NCBI RefSeq assembly: GCF_050589645.1 | Contig: NZ_JBNGOQ010000002.1 | Location: 682,001 to 746,000, forward strand | Source: JBNGOQ01 sp050589645 | GTDB lineage: Bacteria; Bacteroidota; Bacteroidia; Flavobacteriales; Flavobacteriaceae | DNA: 64,000 nt | Direction of reading: 5' to 3' | Shown: positions 8,403-17,564 of the stretch, piece by piece | Layout: each line of letters opens with the position of its first letter | Numbering within the stretch: position 1 is the stretch's first letter | Notes under the pieces: generated by a model | The model's database searches: none | Told to the model about the DNA's origin: nothing | What the model saw: the letters and a program-made list of their open reading frames with translations, nothing else | Position numbers and translations under genes: made by a program

Positions 8403-11321
8403 TTACTGAACGATCAATGCCTTTCTAAGAATACTTATAGGGTGCTCGGCCGTTCTGCCTGTTCCATCGTAGATTTGATGCCTGCAACTGGTGCCGTTGG
8501 CCGCGATACAAGTAGCTGCCCCTGATTTTCGAATCGATGGGAACAGCTTCAGTTCCCCAATTTGCATACTCGTACTGTAATGCTCCTTTTCATACCCGAA
8601 GGAGCCCGCCATGCCGCAACAACCGGAACTAATGATACTAACTTCAAAGTTCTCCGGGAGGTTCAAGACATCAAAGGTTACCTTTTGATCGGACAAAGCT
8701 TTTTGATGGCAATGGTTGTGCACCTTAATTTTTTTGGGTTCCTTAGTAAAACTACCGGCCTTTACCCTGCCCTCACTTATTTCCCTGGCCAAAAACTCTT
8801 CGATCAAAAAAGAGTGTTGCGCAATTAGATCAACCACTCCCTTGTCTTCCGAAAATCTACGGTACTCGTCCCTAAAGCTGAGGACTGCCGAAGGTTCCAG
8901 ACCTATAATGGGGTATCCCTTCTCCGCAAAAATCTTTAAACGATCAATGTTCCGCAGGGCCAAACGTTTGGCTTGCTTCAAAAAACCCTTTGAAATATAG
9001 GTGCGACCACTTTCGGCCTGAAAAAGCTGTACATCATAACCCAAATTGGTTAAAACCACTATGGCGTCCTTGCCTTGATCGATATCGAGGTATTGGGTAA
9101 ACTCATCAATATATAGTACTACTTTTTTAATGTAGCTAAACTCCTTGTTCTTAATTAATTGTAAGTATTTATCGAAATTAAAACTCGATACTTCGGGCAT
9201 GCGTCTTTCCAAGGCTACACCCGACGTTCTTTTGACCAGATTGCCCAATAATCCGGAACGGTACACCGCATTGGTGAATGCGGAAACTTTGCTGCCCAAT
9301 CGGTTTAACCTGGTACTATGGGCAAAGAGTTTACTTCTAAAACCGTACCCGTTGGCTTCTTGATATTGATGCGAAAATTCGGCCTTTAAGGCGGCAACAT
9401 CCACATTGCTGGGACACTCGCTCGCACAAGCCTTACAGCTTAGGCATAGATCAAAGACCTCTTTTAGTTCTTTATGGTCAAAAGCATTGGCAGATTGGTT
9501 CGGCTGGGTAAGAAACTCGCGCAAGGCATTGGCCCTACCCCTTGTGGTGTCCTTTTCGTTCCTTGTAGCATGATAACTGGGGCACATGGCCCCGGACATG
9601 TGATGCGTTTTTCTGCAATCCCCACTCCCATTGCATTTTTCCGCGGCCTTGAGAATCCCCTCGCTATCGCCAAAGTCCATCAAAGTAGCGACCTTGGGCT
9701 CTTCCCGATCCACCTCATACCTCAGAGACTCGTCCATTGGGAAAGGGTCTACGATTTTTCCTGGATTAAAAATACCATAAGGATCAAAATACGATTTGAT
9801 CCGCTTGAGGAGTTGATAGTTCTTTTCGCCGATCATCGTAGGTATGAATTCCGCACGGACAATCCCATCGCCATGTTCCCCACTAAAAGACCCCCTGTAC
9901 TTTTTGGTCAGATGGGCCACATCGGTGGTAATGGACCGAAACAAGGCCACATCCTCGGATTTTTTTAGATTAAGAATGGGCCTAAGGTGTAGTTCCCCTG
10001 CTCCGGCATGGGCATAATAGACCGCTTCCTGCTTATATCCCTTCATAATCGCGGAAAACTCCCCAATAAAATCCTTGAGATCTTCCAGGGCCACGGCGGT
10101 GTCCTCAATACACGCTACGGCCTTACGGTCGCCTACCATATTCCCTAATAAGCCCAAACCCGCCTTTCGCAGTTCAATGGCCTTAGGGATGTCCCCATGC
10201 CTAAGGACCGGATGGGCATAACTTAAGCCCGAAGTCGCTATAGTGTCCAACAACTCCTTTAAAGCCACCTCAAGGGCATCCTCGGAACTGGCCCTAAGCT
10301 CCAGCATAAGCAGTGCCTCTGGATCACCCTCAACAAAAAAGCGGTTGGCGAATTGGGTGCGGTTGTTCTTGGTACAGTCCAAGATCACTTTGTCCATCAT
10401 TTCACAGAGATGGAGTGCATGGCCCATTACGGGGACTACATCGGCGAGGCAATCCTCGAGCCGCTTATAATGTGTGACCACCATGGCGGAAAAAGGAGGA
10501 GGACTATCATCCAATTGCAGTGTTATTTCTGTGGTAAAGGCCAAGGTACCCTCGCTGCCGCTCAATAATTTGCACAGATTGATATCTCCTTGGGAGTCCC
10601 CAAAAAGCATGTTCTTTAACAATTCATCCATGGCATAGCCGGTATTCCGTCTATGAATTTCAGCTTTGGGAAAATTATTTATTATTTCTTCCCTTATTTC
10701 TATGGAAGATAATTCTTTAAATATGTTTTCATAAATTTTTCCTTCAAGTGATTCCTGCTTTCTTTTCGCATGGAAACCGGCTTCGGAAAGTGCCTCAAAG
10801 GTAGCTTCGCTACTGTCGGAGAGCAATGCTTTTAAGGCCACGACCTTGTCCCTGGTTACACCGTATTGTATGGACGTGGTCCCTGAAGAATTGTTGCCAA
10901 CCATACCCCCGATCATGCACCGGTTGGAGGTAGAGGTATTGGGACCAAAGAAAAGACCGTGGGGGGCAAGATATTGGTTCAGCTCATCTCGGACCACACC
11001 TGGTTGCACGCTAATCTGCTTTTTATCCGTATCCAAGTGTAAAATCTTGGTGAAATGTCGGGAAACATCCACTACAATTCCATCCCCCACACATTGTCCG
11101 GCCAAGGATGTACCTGCGGTGCGTGGTATTAGGCCCAGTTTATTTTCCCTGGCAAACGAAATGAGTTTTTTCAGGTCCGCTACTCCTTTTGGATAGGCCA
11201 CTGCCATTGGGCGTTTTCGGTACACCGAAGCGTCTGTGGCGTAAAGGGCCTTGGTGAGTTCGTCTGTATGCAACTCCCCGTCGAGGCTGGCTTGCAGGAC
11301 TTTGAGAAAATTTTTATCCAA
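8403..11321 (-). CDS. FAD-linked dehydrogenase fused to 4Fe-4S/CCG domains (D-lactate/glycolate-type)
   Basis: About 972 residues. The N-terminal half is a PCMH-type FAD domain (LIPRTAGTSLAGQCVGDG, GPNTSTSNRCMIGGMVGNNSSG) followed by the FAD-oxidase C domain with SGEHGDGIVRAEF. Then come iron-sulfur motifs (CNGSGDCR...MCPSY, CLSCKACASECP) and a GlpC/LldE-like C-terminus with CHNHC-type and SGCCGMAGSFG motifs. Such fusions oxidise D-2-hydroxy acids and pass electrons to the quinone pool; the exact substrate is not readable. The frame is open to a GTG at 11381, but family similarity begins at the TTG at 11321 (LDKNFLKVLQASLDGEL), and a promoter-like pair (TTG 11370-11368, TATTTTAG 11348-11341, 19-base spacer) lies between the two. 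I therefore prefer the TTG. Confidence 0.85.
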   Translation of the reverse strand: MDKNFLKVLQASLDGELHTDELTKALYATDASVYRKRPMAVAYPKGVADLKKLISFARENKLGLIPRTAGTSLAGQCVGDGIVVDVSRHFTKILHLDTDKKQISVQPGVVRDELNQYLAPHGLFFGPNTSTSNRCMIGGMVGNNSSGTTSIQYGVTRDKVVALKALLSDSSEATFEALSEAGFHAKRKQESLEGKIYENIFKELSSIEIREEIINNFPKAEIHRRNTGYAMDELLKNMLFGDSQGDINLCKLLSGSEGTLAFTTEITLQLDDSPPPFSAMVVTHYKRLEDCLADVVPVMGHALHLCEMMDKVILDCTKNNRTQFANRFFVEGDPEALLMLELRASSEDALEVALKELLDTIATSGLSYAHPVLRHGDIPKAIELRKAGLGLLGNMVGDRKAVACIEDTAVALEDLKDFIGEFSAIMKGYKQEAVYYAHAGAGELHLRPILNLKKSEDVALFRSITTDVAHLTKKYRGSFSGEHGDGIVRAEFIPTMIGEKNYQLLKRIKSYFDPYGIFNPGKIVDPFPMDESLRYEVDREEPKVATLMDFGDSEGILKAAEKCNGSGDCRKTHHMSGAMCPSYHATRNEKDTTRGRANALREFLTQPNQSANAFDHKELKEVFDLCLSCKACASECPSNVDVAALKAEFSHQYQEANGYGFRSKLFAHSTRLNRLGSKVSAFTNAVYRSGLLGNLVKRTSGVALERRMPEVSSFNFDKYLQLIKNKEFSYIKKVVLYIDEFTQYLDIDQGKDAIVVLTNLGYDVQLFQAESGRTYISKGFLKQAKRLALRNIDRLKIFAEKGYPIIGLEPSAVLSFRDEYRRFSEDKGVVDLIAQHSFLIEEFLAREISEGRVKAGSFTKEPKKIKVHNHCHQKALSDQKVTFDVLNLPENFEVSIISSGCCGMAGSFGYEKEHYSTSMQIGELKLFPSIRKSGAATCIAANGTSCRHQIYDGTGRTAEHPISILRKALIVQ

Positions 11322-11412
11322 GCTGGAACAATTTTGGGCACTAAAATAAGTTTTTATTAACTGAACACAACCATGCACCACGAATTTTAAACTTTATATA
11401 AACACACATCTT

Positions 11413-11922
11413 ATGAAAATTTTTAAAGCAGTAATCCCTATTCTTTTTTTTGGCTGCCTATCTGTTAGTGCCCAGGAAATATCGGAACATGCACTGGGAC
11501 TTCGGTTAGGTGATAGCGATGGCTTCGGGGCCGAAATTTCTTATCAAAAATCAATTGCACGCTACAATCGGTTGGAAATTGACCTCGGATGGCGCGATAG
11601 TCGCGAGTTTGATGCCTTTAAACTGACCGGAGTCTATCAATGGGTACATTCCATTGATGGTGATTTTAACTGGTATTACGGCATAGGGGGCGGACTAGGA
11701 AATGTGGATTTCGAATCCCGACTTAACAACAATAATCAGCCCTTTACCCCAGATGGGGGACTTTTTATCTTTGCCGCCGGCGATATTGGAATAGAATATA
11801 ATTTTGATATTCCCCTTTTAATTTCGCTCGATTTTAGGCCAGAAATTGGTCTTATCGGCTACGATGATTTTGATGACAGTTTTGATTTTGACATCGCGTT
11901 GGGCATTCGATACCAGTTTTAA
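11413..11922 (+). CDS. small outer-membrane beta-barrel protein
   Basis: The 169-residue product has a signal peptide (about 1-20, ending SVSAQ) and a mature part of alternating beta strands rich in Gly and aromatic residues. It ends in an aromatic residue (IALGIRYQF), typical of outer-membrane barrels. Eight or so strands would fit the length. Family members in flavobacteria are annotated only as porin-like or hypothetical. The gene is divergent from the FAD dehydrogenase and closed by a strong terminator, so it is probably a single-gene unit. Function unknown. Confidence 0.75.
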   Translation: MKIFKAVIPILFFGCLSVSAQEISEHALGLRLGDSDGFGAEISYQKSIARYNRLEIDLGWRDSREFDAFKLTGVYQWVHSIDGDFNWYYGIGGGLGNVDFESRLNNNNQPFTPDGGLFIFAAGDIGIEYNFDIPLLISLDFRPEIGLIGYDDFDDSFDFDIALGIRYQF

Positions 11923-11942
11923 GCTAGCATAACATACCAATC

Positions 11943-11976
11943 AAAAGCCCTAACATAGTGTTAAGGGCTTTTTTTA
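11943..11976 (+). terminator. rho-independent terminator after the barrel gene
   Basis: AAAGCCCTAACA (from 11945) pairs with TGTTAAGGGCTTT with one bulged base, followed by seven T. It lies 22 bases after the stop. Confidence 0.8.
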
Positions 11977-11991
11977 TATGCGCTATATAAG

Positions 11992-11999
11992 TACCTTTG
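11992..11999 (+). promoter_or_regulatory. -7 box of the TlpA-like lipoprotein gene
   Basis: TACCTTTG matches TAnnTTTG exactly and sits 20 bases before the ATG at 12020. No TTG is visible at the -33 position. It rules out the upstream in-frame ATG at 11978 as the start. Confidence 0.5.
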
Positions 12000-12019
12000 C
12001 CGAGCAAAATAACATTTCC

Positions 12020-13132
12020 ATGAAAAAAATAGTAGTGGCGCTCTGCGCTTTAGCCGCCGTGGCCGCCTGCAATGACAACCCTAATGGCTTCATCGTTGAA
12101 GGCACCATAAGGGGCGATTTGGAAAATGGAACCAAGATCTTTCTAAAGAAGACCGATGAAAAAAACCAACCCATAGACGTGGACACTACCACGGTAGAGG
12201 AGGGTAAATTTCTTTTCCAGGGAGAATCCGATATTCCCGAGCTGCATTATATTTTTATAGATAAGATACGAGGCAACATCCCATTTATCGTTGAAAATGG
12301 GGAAATAGAATTAAAGGCACAAAAGGACAGTTTGGGCCTTGCCAAAATAAAAGGCACGCTGCAGAACGATCTGTTTGCAGATTTTCTCAAAAATTCCCGG
12401 GAAATATCGCTCAAGGCAATGTCTATGAACGAGGATATGAGGAGGGCTGCCAGTGCTACACCAAGGGATGAGGCTACGATGGCATCTTTGAGAGAGGAAT
12501 ACTTTGAACTTCAAGAGGAAGCCAAAAGTTTTGAGCTCGATTATGTAAAAAACAACCCGAATGCTTTGATATCGGCCCTGATCATTGACAAAGTGCTTAC
12601 CACAAATGCCTTGTCAGAGGATGAGGTACAACAAATGTACGAGGCCCTAAGCCCAGAAATTAAGGCAACCAAGGTTGGCAAGGGAATTAAGGAAAAACTG
12701 GACAAAAAGAAAAGTACGTCCGTGGGGTCCAAGGCGCCCAATTTTTCGGCCCCTACACCTACCGGTGAAGAGCTGGCCTTACACGATGTATTGGGGAAGG
12801 TGACCATCGTTGATTTTTGGGCCGCATGGTGCAAACCCTGTCGTATAGAAAATCCCAATGTGGTAAAGGTATATCACAAATACCATGAAAAAGGCCTAAA
12901 TATTTTAAGCGTATCCCTGGACAAAAAAGCAGAGGACTGGAAACAGGCGATTTTGGACGACGGCCTGGTATGGAACCATGTCTCCAACGTGGATTATTTT
13001 GACGAGATTGCACAACTTTATGGGGTAAATGCTATTCCGGCCACTTTTATCTTGGACGAAAATGGCGTAATCGTTGCAAAAAACCTTCGAGGAAATGATT
13101 TGGAGACCCAGATTGCTTCCATGTTACAATAG
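12020..13132 (+). CDS. DUF4369 plus thioredoxin-like (TlpA/AhpC-TSA) lipoprotein
   Basis: The 370-residue protein is a lipoprotein (signal with lipobox LAAVAAC, lipidated Cys near residue 17). Residues about 22-110 form a DUF4369 beta domain (FIVEGTIRGDLENGT), a helical linker follows, and residues 235-370 are a thioredoxin fold with the active site WCKPC (Cys271 and Cys274). TlpA-like proteins reduce or isomerise disulfides in the periplasm. The start at 12020 gives the signal peptide and lies just after a -7 box. Strong terminators lie on both sides, so it is transcribed alone. The partner protein is unknown. Confidence 0.9.
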   Translation: MKKIVVALCALAAVAACNDNPNGFIVEGTIRGDLENGTKIFLKKTDEKNQPIDVDTTTVEEGKFLFQGESDIPELHYIFIDKIRGNIPFIVENGEIELKAQKDSLGLAKIKGTLQNDLFADFLKNSREISLKAMSMNEDMRRAASATPRDEATMASLREEYFELQEEAKSFELDYVKNNPNALISALIIDKVLTTNALSEDEVQQMYEALSPEIKATKVGKGIKEKLDKKKSTSVGSKAPNFSAPTPTGEELALHDVLGKVTIVDFWAAWCKPCRIENPNVVKVYHKYHEKGLNILSVSLDKKAEDWKQAILDDGLVWNHVSNVDYFDEIAQLYGVNAIPATFILDENGVIVAKNLRGNDLETQIASMLQ

Positions 13133-13155
13133 CTTATAACCACCATTGAACACAT

Positions 13156-13196
13156 ACAAAAAGCCCTGAACGTACTGGTTCAGGGCTTTTTTTGTA
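13156..13196. terminator. strong bidirectional terminator
   Basis: AAAAAGCCCTGAAC and GTTCAGGGCTTTTTTT form a perfect stem around a 6-base loop, with an A run on the left and a T run on the right. It separates the convergent genes ending at 13132 and 13224. Confidence 0.9.
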
Positions 13197-13223
13197 TTTA
13201 TTTTGACTGACTTGCTTAAGGTA

Positions 13224-14867
13224 TTAGAACTTGTTCCTTACGTCATTGAAGGTGCCGCTTACAGTACTTGAACCATTTCTTTGGACAGACCCAAAAATGT
13301 TTACGACCGAGTTTTCCCCGATGAACTCCAGGGTTGCCCCATCGTTCAGGATAAGATCGCCATAAATAATAAGGTTACCCTCTACTCGAAAAGTAGCTCC
13401 GCTTTCCACCGTAACATCTCTCCTCCTATTGTTCCTTCCCACTACAAAAGTACCGTTCATTTCAAAAAGTGCATCGGTATCCAGGCCTACATTGTTGATT
13501 ACGGTCCAAGAACCGCAAAGCAAAAGGGATCCAGCTACATTCAGGTTTTTGAATCTTTTGGCTCCTCGGTATTCCAAAGTCTGACCTTGGCTTACGTTAA
13601 GTGTAGAACTACCACTATAAGCGGGCAGGGAAGCACAACGGGCGGCCAGACTTTCAGAAGGTCTGTTTAATTTTATGATTTGTAAACCTTCCCTCCCGGA
13701 AGCCGCAAATAGATAATCATCTTTGGAAGCCACATAGTTTATGGAGCCCTCCAATTCAATAATACCCACAAGGTCCGCGTTGTTGCCATTGTCCTCGGAC
13801 AAGCAAAGTCCGGCACCGCCATTGGCCATAAGAATCATCTCTTCGTTGGTGGCGACCGCATTGGTCACGATATCCGACTCGGCCACACCGGCCGGATCGA
13901 TCAAAATGGGAATATACTCCACCAAGCTTCCCGATGAAAGGCTGTACACACCGGCACCTTTGCCTCCCTCGGAAACCACAATCTTATCCCCGGAAAAATC
14001 AATGGATTTTTTCGTAGCAAGACCAAAATCGGTATCGATAGGAATTTCTTTGATTACTTGATAACTGGCATCTAAAATGACCAGTCCCGTACTAGCGTTC
14101 AATAAAGCTATATTCCCTTGGTCCAAAGCCAAGGATCTTAGGTCGTCATAGGGTACTTCTTCCTGTATGGCCAGATCCGATTGGTTATAAACGGTCAAAG
14201 ATCCGTCCTTACCACTGGTCGTCAGGACCCTTTGGCCATCTACGGCCACATCATTGGCGTTGAATCCCTGCTGAAAGCCATAGGTAATACCTCCTCCTGT
14301 GTTAAATCTTCCGTTGGAGACCGCAATTTTGCCCACAAAAGAGTTGGATGTGGCCAACGCGGATGTCTCTGAATTGACGCCTCCTGCTACATATACAAAT
14401 CCATTCTCGTACTCCACGGAATTGAGATCCGCATTGAGATAGATCAGACGCGAGGTAACCCTTGGACTATTGGGGTCACTGATGTTTATGATTTCAACAG
14501 CTCCAAAATAACCATCCTCCACTTCGTTGTAGGACACATAGGCATAGTTGCCCTCTACATCTACATGGGAGGCAGTTAGGCCCCCTCTGCCACGATAGGT
14601 TGGGGGGTTCACTTGGGCTACCAAAGTTAGGGGATAGTCCCCTGCGATATCGGCCTTGTTGGTAAGGCCGCCCTTATTGGTCAAGGCGTCTTCATCGAAA
14701 ATCTCAAGGACACCCGATTTGTCATAGCTAATGCTGCCTTCCAATTCGGCTTCGTTGCTTTCTACAATTACATCATCCTGAAGATCATCCTTAAAGACGG
14801 TAGTTTCGTCGCTACAGGAAGTAAATAGCACTGTAGCTGCTAAAAATAGTTGGGGAATTCGTTTCAT
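13224..14867 (-). CDS. beta-propeller (LVIVD-repeat-like) lipoprotein with C-terminal beta-helix-like tail
   Basis: From the ATG at 14867 the protein has 547 residues and a lipoprotein signal (LFTSC, Cys near residue 18). An upstream in-frame start at 14885 would add six residues before the signal and is less likely. Residues about 75-400 hold repeated strands of the type VDGNYAYVSYN...VEIINISDPNSP, as in LVIVD-repeat propellers that sit on the cell surface. The last 130 residues repeat short phrases (NLNVAGSLLLCGSW, VESGATFRVEGNLIIYGDL, LNDGATLEF), which look like a right-handed beta-helix or polymer-like tail. It may bind or display something at the outer membrane. No enzymatic motif is visible. 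Confidence 0.75.
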   Translation of the reverse strand: MKRIPQLFLAATVLFTSCSDETTVFKDDLQDDVIVESNEAELEGSISYDKSGVLEIFDEDALTNKGGLTNKADIAGDYPLTLVAQVNPPTYRGRGGLTASHVDVEGNYAYVSYNEVEDGYFGAVEIINISDPNSPRVTSRLIYLNADLNSVEYENGFVYVAGGVNSETSALATSNSFVGKIAVSNGRFNTGGGITYGFQQGFNANDVAVDGQRVLTTSGKDGSLTVYNQSDLAIQEEVPYDDLRSLALDQGNIALLNASTGLVILDASYQVIKEIPIDTDFGLATKKSIDFSGDKIVVSEGGKGAGVYSLSSGSLVEYIPILIDPAGVAESDIVTNAVATNEEMILMANGGAGLCLSEDNGNNADLVGIIELEGSINYVASKDDYLFAASGREGLQIIKLNRPSESLAARCASLPAYSGSSTLNVSQGQTLEYRGAKRFKNLNVAGSLLLCGSWTVINNVGLDTDALFEMNGTFVVGRNNRRRDVTVESGATFRVEGNLIIYGDLILNDGATLEFIGENSVVNIFGSVQRNGSSTVSGTFNDVRNKF

Positions 14868-15029
14868 TGTAAGTAGGTTTAACAATACTCTAGTTAAGAT
14901 TTGGGTCCTACGTAAACGCCGAAAGCGGGGAAAAGGTATATTTTCCTACGGATTTTTCGATGAATTGCGTAATATGGTGTATGTATGCCTCAATATGGGG
15001 CTGAAACTGCGCCTTTGTCCAAGGCCTGA

Positions 15030-15677
15030 TCAGATTTTCCCCATTTTCTCTAGGACAAAAAGAATCAGGATGGGAATGGCCAACAGCACCACCATGATGG
15101 TATCGCTTTCTATAAGTCCGGGCTTAAAGAGCAATGTGGTCACATAGCCCCCTATGGCGCCCCCAAAGTGCGCGGTATGCCCTATATTGCCCAATCTGCT
15201 CTTCATACCGTATATGGAATAGAGCAAGTAGGCGATACCCAACACGTAGGCGGGTAAGGGAATAGGGATGAACATAAGGCCCAGTTGCATATCCGGTTGC
15301 AGAAGAATGGCTGCATACAAAATTCCGGTCACGGCCCCACTGGCACCAACGGCGCTGTAATAGGGTTCCTTTTTATGAAAAAACAAGGCCAACAGGCTTC
15401 CCGCTACGAGGCTGATCACGTAAATAATGATGAACTTGGACGGACCAAACCAGTTAATGACCACATCTGCGAAAAAGTAGAGTGTGAACATGTTGAAAAA
15501 AAGGTGGGAAATATCCACGTGGAGAAAGCCGGAAGTGAACATACGTTCTTTTTGTCCTGCCTGTATCGCACCGATTCCAAACTTATAGCGCTCAAAAAAA
15601 ATGCCGTCCCTAAATCCCCTTAAGGACACTAGGACATTGGCAGCAATGATGGCAATCGTGGCAATATGCAAATCCAT
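15030..15677 (-). CDS. rhomboid-family intramembrane serine protease
   Basis: The 215-residue inner-membrane protein (start ATG 15677) has six or seven hydrophobic segments and the rhomboid catalytic dyad: Ser113 in VGASGAVTG and His170 in HTAHFGG. It also has the HLFFN segment (His58, Asn62) of helix 2. Rhomboids cleave membrane proteins within or near the bilayer; the substrate is unknown. The frame extends to 15701, but that start overlaps the -7 box of its own promoter, so 15677 is preferred. It is divergent from the acyltransferase gene through a shared palindromic promoter. Confidence 0.9.
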   Translation of the reverse strand: MDLHIATIAIIAANVLVSLRGFRDGIFFERYKFGIGAIQAGQKERMFTSGFLHVDISHLFFNMFTLYFFADVVINWFGPSKFIIIYVISLVAGSLLALFFHKKEPYYSAVGASGAVTGILYAAILLQPDMQLGLMFIPIPLPAYVLGIAYLLYSIYGMKSRLGNIGHTAHFGGAIGGYVTTLLFKPGLIESDTIMVVLLAIPILILFVLEKMGKI

Positions 15678-15698
15678 GTTTTTCCTGAGGTTTGGTGT

Positions 15699-15716
15699 CA
15701 AATATAGCTATATTTG
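15699..15716. promoter_or_regulatory. palindromic divergent promoter (two back-to-back -7 boxes)
   Basis: CAAATATAGCTATATTTG is a perfect 18-bp palindrome. Each half is an exact TAnnTTTG box (TATATTTG), one reading left into the rhomboid gene and one right into the acyltransferase gene. The starts lie 22 bases away on each side. Confidence 0.6.
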
Positions 15717-15737
15717 CCAAAACTTTCCCGCACACAA

Positions 15738-16628
15738 ATGCAGCTATTGGTCTATATTTTGGCATACCCATTTCTTTGGCTTATCTCCGTACTTCCGTTT
15801 AGCCTTTTTTACCTTTTTTCGGATTTTGCCTTCTTTTTGGTGTATACCGTATTTGGGTACCGCAAGAAAGTGGTCTTGGAAAACCTACAACTCGTTTTTC
15901 CAGAAAAAAGCGAAGAGGAAATAATGCAGATCCGCCGTAAATTCTACGCGCACATGTGCGATGTTTTCCTTGAAATGATCAAAACCATGGGCATGACCAA
16001 ACAAACCATGGAGAAACGGTTCAAAATCATGAATATTGAGGTGCTACGGGAAATTGAAAAGGAAAAAAGTTGCATCGTGCCCATCACCCACTACGCCAAT
16101 TGGGAGTGGAATGTTTGCGTTAACAATTATTTTGAGTCGAAGGGTTATGCGGTCTACCAAAAGATTCAAAACAAATATTTCGATGCGTTGGTCAAACGGA
16201 TCAGGGCCAAATGGAATGCTACGCTCATCACTCAAAAAGAAACCGTAAAGACCGTGATACGGAATGAACAACAAGGAATAAGATCCGTATACGGCATGGT
16301 TAGTGATCAATCGCCCATGATGTCCGAAGCCAGGTATTGGGGTTCTTTTATGGGTATTACGGTACCCGTGCATACCGGGATGGAGGTGTTGGCCAGGAAG
16401 TTAGATCTTGCAGTGGTTTTTTTAAAGGTTTCCAAGGTAAAGCGGGGATTTTATGAGGCCGAGTTTATCCCCATTACTACGGCGGGAGGCCAAACGGACG
16501 AAAACAGCATTACGGACCGTTTTTTGGAAGAGGCCGAAAAGCAGATTAGGGAAAAACCGGAGTATTATTTGTGGACCCACCGAAGATGGAAACACCGACA
16601 CAAGGTCCCTGAGGAAATGCTCAAATGA
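15738..16628 (+). CDS. LpxL/HtrB-like lysophospholipid acyltransferase
   Basis: The 296-residue membrane-associated enzyme has an N-terminal hydrophobic anchor and the acyltransferase motif HYANWE (His118, Glu123; HX4E) in place, followed by VSDQSPM. Family members add a secondary acyl chain to lipid A or acylate ornithine-type lipids at the inner membrane. Which lipid is used here cannot be read. The frame is open from 15714, but that ATG overlaps the -7 box; the ATG at 15738 gives a normal N-terminus (MQLLVYILAYPF). The alpha/beta hydrolase gene follows after 63 bases and may share the transcript. Confidence 0.9.
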   Translation: MQLLVYILAYPFLWLISVLPFSLFYLFSDFAFFLVYTVFGYRKKVVLENLQLVFPEKSEEEIMQIRRKFYAHMCDVFLEMIKTMGMTKQTMEKRFKIMNIEVLREIEKEKSCIVPITHYANWEWNVCVNNYFESKGYAVYQKIQNKYFDALVKRIRAKWNATLITQKETVKTVIRNEQQGIRSVYGMVSDQSPMMSEARYWGSFMGITVPVHTGMEVLARKLDLAVVFLKVSKVKRGFYEAEFIPITTAGGQTDENSITDRFLEEAEKQIREKPEYYLWTHRRWKHRHKVPEEMLK

Positions 16629-16691
16629 AGCGCCCCAAAATCGGATAGGAAACTAGAATGGAGATAACCACTTTAGCAAGGAACAGGAACT

Positions 16692-17564
16692 ATGGTCGCC
16701 ATACGATTTAAAAAAAGGTATTTCATCTATGCGCCGCTATTGGCCTATCTCCTATTCAATTATTCCTGCCTTACAATGCGCACTTCCCGGTCCCAGACGA
16801 AGAAATTCTTTGTGGAACAAAAGGTGGCCTATGTTGATACTACAGTGCAAATAGGAAATCAGGAAATCCACTACATTCAGACCGGAAAGACCAATGCCCC
16901 TACCCTCGTATTTGTACATGGCTCCCCGGGAAGTTGGGATGCCTACAAGGGGTATCTGGCAGATTCCGTGCTGCGCGAACACTTTAGGATAATAGCTCCG
17001 GACAGGCCTGGTTTTGGTTATAGCGACTACCGAAAAAGCATGGGCCTAAAGGCACAGGCAAAACAATTGAACTCCCTATTGGTGGCCCTAAGCAACGGGG
17101 AGGCCTATACCCTTATCGGCCACTCTTATGGAGGACCCTTGATTGCTCAAATGGCCGTGGACCAACCGGCGCTCTACGATAACCTGGCCATCTTTGCGGG
17201 TGCGCTGGATCCCCATTGCGAAAAACCGGAACGCTGGCGTTATCCCTTCGGTGCCTTTCCCTTAAAATATTTGGTTCCCGGTTCCCTAAAGCCATCAAAC
17301 GAGGAATTGATTTTGCTGAAAACCGATCTCAAGCATCTCAAGAAGGAGTTGCACAAAGTTTCCCAAAATGTGCTGATCATGCACGGCACCGAGGACAAAT
17401 TGGTGCCTTATGGGAATGTCCCGTTTATGCAGCGCGAGTTTACCCAGGCACAAACAATAAAGCTTCTCCCGTTGGAGGGTGGAAACCACTTTTTTATTTG
17501 GGAACAACAGGATTTTGTTATAAAAAACCTGATAGACTGGCTAAAGTCCGAGGAACAACCTTGA
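16692..17564 (+). CDS. alpha/beta hydrolase, membrane- or lipid-anchored
   Basis: The 290-residue protein has an N-terminal hydrophobic stretch ending LFNYSC, which may be a lipobox or a plain anchor. The catalytic domain shows the oxyanion region VHGSPGSW, the nucleophile elbow GHSYGG (Ser145), Asp235 in HGTEDKLVP and His266 in GGNHFF, a complete Ser-Asp-His triad. It follows the LpxL-like gene and could act on lipids, but this is only context. Its stop codon directly abuts the stop of glmM on the other strand with no base between. Confidence 0.85.
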   Translation: MVAIRFKKRYFIYAPLLAYLLFNYSCLTMRTSRSQTKKFFVEQKVAYVDTTVQIGNQEIHYIQTGKTNAPTLVFVHGSPGSWDAYKGYLADSVLREHFRIIAPDRPGFGYSDYRKSMGLKAQAKQLNSLLVALSNGEAYTLIGHSYGGPLIAQMAVDQPALYDNLAIFAGALDPHCEKPERWRYPFGAFPLKYLVPGSLKPSNEELILLKTDLKHLKKELHKVSQNVLIMHGTEDKLVPYGNVPFMQREFTQAQTIKLLPLEGGNHFFIWEQQDFVIKNLIDWLKSEEQP

